From the NCBI RefSeq assembly GCF_946479975.1, contig NZ_CAMLIX010000251.1, positions 1-6,723 on the forward strand: a DNA stretch of 6,723 nt, given 5' to 3'. A model generated the notes under the pieces. The model was given only the letters and a program-made list of their open reading frames with translations, ran no database searches and was not told where the DNA came from. Within the stretch, counting starts at the first letter, position 1, and each line of letters starts with the position of its first letter. This DNA is from an uncultured Flavobacterium sp. Lineage in GTDB: Bacteria; Bacteroidota; Bacteroidia; Flavobacteriales; Flavobacteriaceae. Shown here one piece after another: positions 6,537 to 6,723 of the stretch. A program made the position numbers and the translations under genes.

Positions 6537-6646
6537 AATATATTTTAAGTTTAGAAAAAAGTTCAGAAAAATCATTTTAATAACAAATTCATAAACAAAC
6601 AGATATAAAATATTTTGAAAAAAATTTTATGTTTTCTGAATTTTTC

Positions 6647-6677
6647 TTTGCAGAACTCAAAAACAAGCGTATATTTG
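6647..6677 (+). promoter_or_regulatory. Strong Bacteroidota-type promoter, probably for a tRNA gene
   Basis: TTTG at 6647-6650, exactly 19 nt, then TATATTTG at 6670-6677 match the TTTG-N19-TAnnTTTG consensus in full. The bases just after (GCACTCGCAA) resemble the start regions I associate with stable-RNA promoters of Flavobacterium. Upstream A/T tracts (about 6600-6645) could act like an UP element. A start near 6682-6684 would leave a leader of about 30 nt before the presumed tRNA at 6715. Confidence 0.8.
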
Positions 6678-6714
6678 CACTCGCAATCACAAACGATAGC
6701 AACCTAGTAAAATA

Positions 6715-6723
6715 GGGCGATTA
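6715..6723 (+). tRNA. Probable 5' end of a tRNA gene (cut by the window edge)
   Basis: The last nine bases, GGGCGATTA, fit a 7-nt acceptor strand followed by the invariant U8 and A9 of a tRNA. They lie about 38 nt downstream of a near-perfect stable-RNA-type promoter, and no start codon or coding frame is visible there. Only nine bases are present, so the amino acid cannot be assigned. Confidence 0.5.

Noticed and set aside
6534..6547. 14-nt perfect palindrome TAAAATATATTTTA overlapping the folC stop
   Set aside because: It is pure A/T with no loop and no following T run, so it is too weak for a terminator and is expected by chance in this composition.
1..6723. Search for CRISPR arrays, insertion sequences, integrases, toxin-antitoxin pairs or a new multi-gene defence system
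   Set aside because: No regularly spaced repeats, transposase or integrase motifs, terminal inverted repeats or recognisable defence gene cluster are present. Most genes are housekeeping.

Overview
The window looks like an ordinary chromosomal segment of a Flavobacterium-like member of the Bacteroidota. This rests on low GC (about 35% in the core genes by hand count), Bacteroidota-type promoter elements (TTTG, about 19 nt, TAnnTTTG) instead of E. coli-type -35/-10 boxes, near absence of Shine-Dalgarno sequences with A/T-rich bases before the starts, and protein sequences characteristic of Flavobacteriaceae.

Layout from left to right. (1) The 3' part of a Glu/Leu/Phe/Val dehydrogenase family gene on the + strand, cut by the window edge and closed by a stem-loop terminator at about 961-996. 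(2) A 375-residue membrane protein of unknown function on the - strand (1042-2169) with a C-terminal stretch recalling TerB-like domains. (3) A 279-nt divergent intergenic region with a plausible promoter for the next gene. (4) A TonB-type energy transducer on the + strand (2449-3348) with one membrane anchor, a Lys/Pro-rich segment, a long Gly/Ser/Thr linker and a TonB-like C-terminal domain. (5) A strong bidirectional terminator between convergent genes. (6) On the - strand, exbB (5179-4487), exbD (4483-4088) and a 216-residue protein (4078-3428). They are spaced 3 and 9 nt apart and probably form one transcript. The last gene is much more AT-rich (about 26-27% GC) and combines a region resembling DUF4844 with a CxxC/CxxC zinc ribbon. 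(7) A 130-nt divergent region and then folC on the + strand (5310-6536). (8) A non-coding stretch carrying a near-perfect Bacteroidota promoter, ending in what look like the first nine bases of a tRNA gene at the right edge.

How the genes work together: ExbB and ExbD should form the proton-driven inner-membrane motor, and the TonB protein should pass that energy to outer-membrane TonB-dependent transporters. Gene proximity supports the three acting together, although tonB is on the opposite strand and needs its own promoter. FolC (folate polyglutamylation) and the dehydrogenase (amino-acid metabolism) are housekeeping neighbours with no evident functional link to the Ton system.

I do not see a clearly new multi-gene system. 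The most unusual items are the AT-rich zinc-ribbon gene at the end of the exbBD transcript, the split orientation of tonB and exbBD, a perfect 24-nt in-frame repeat in the tonB linker, and the uncharacterised membrane protein.
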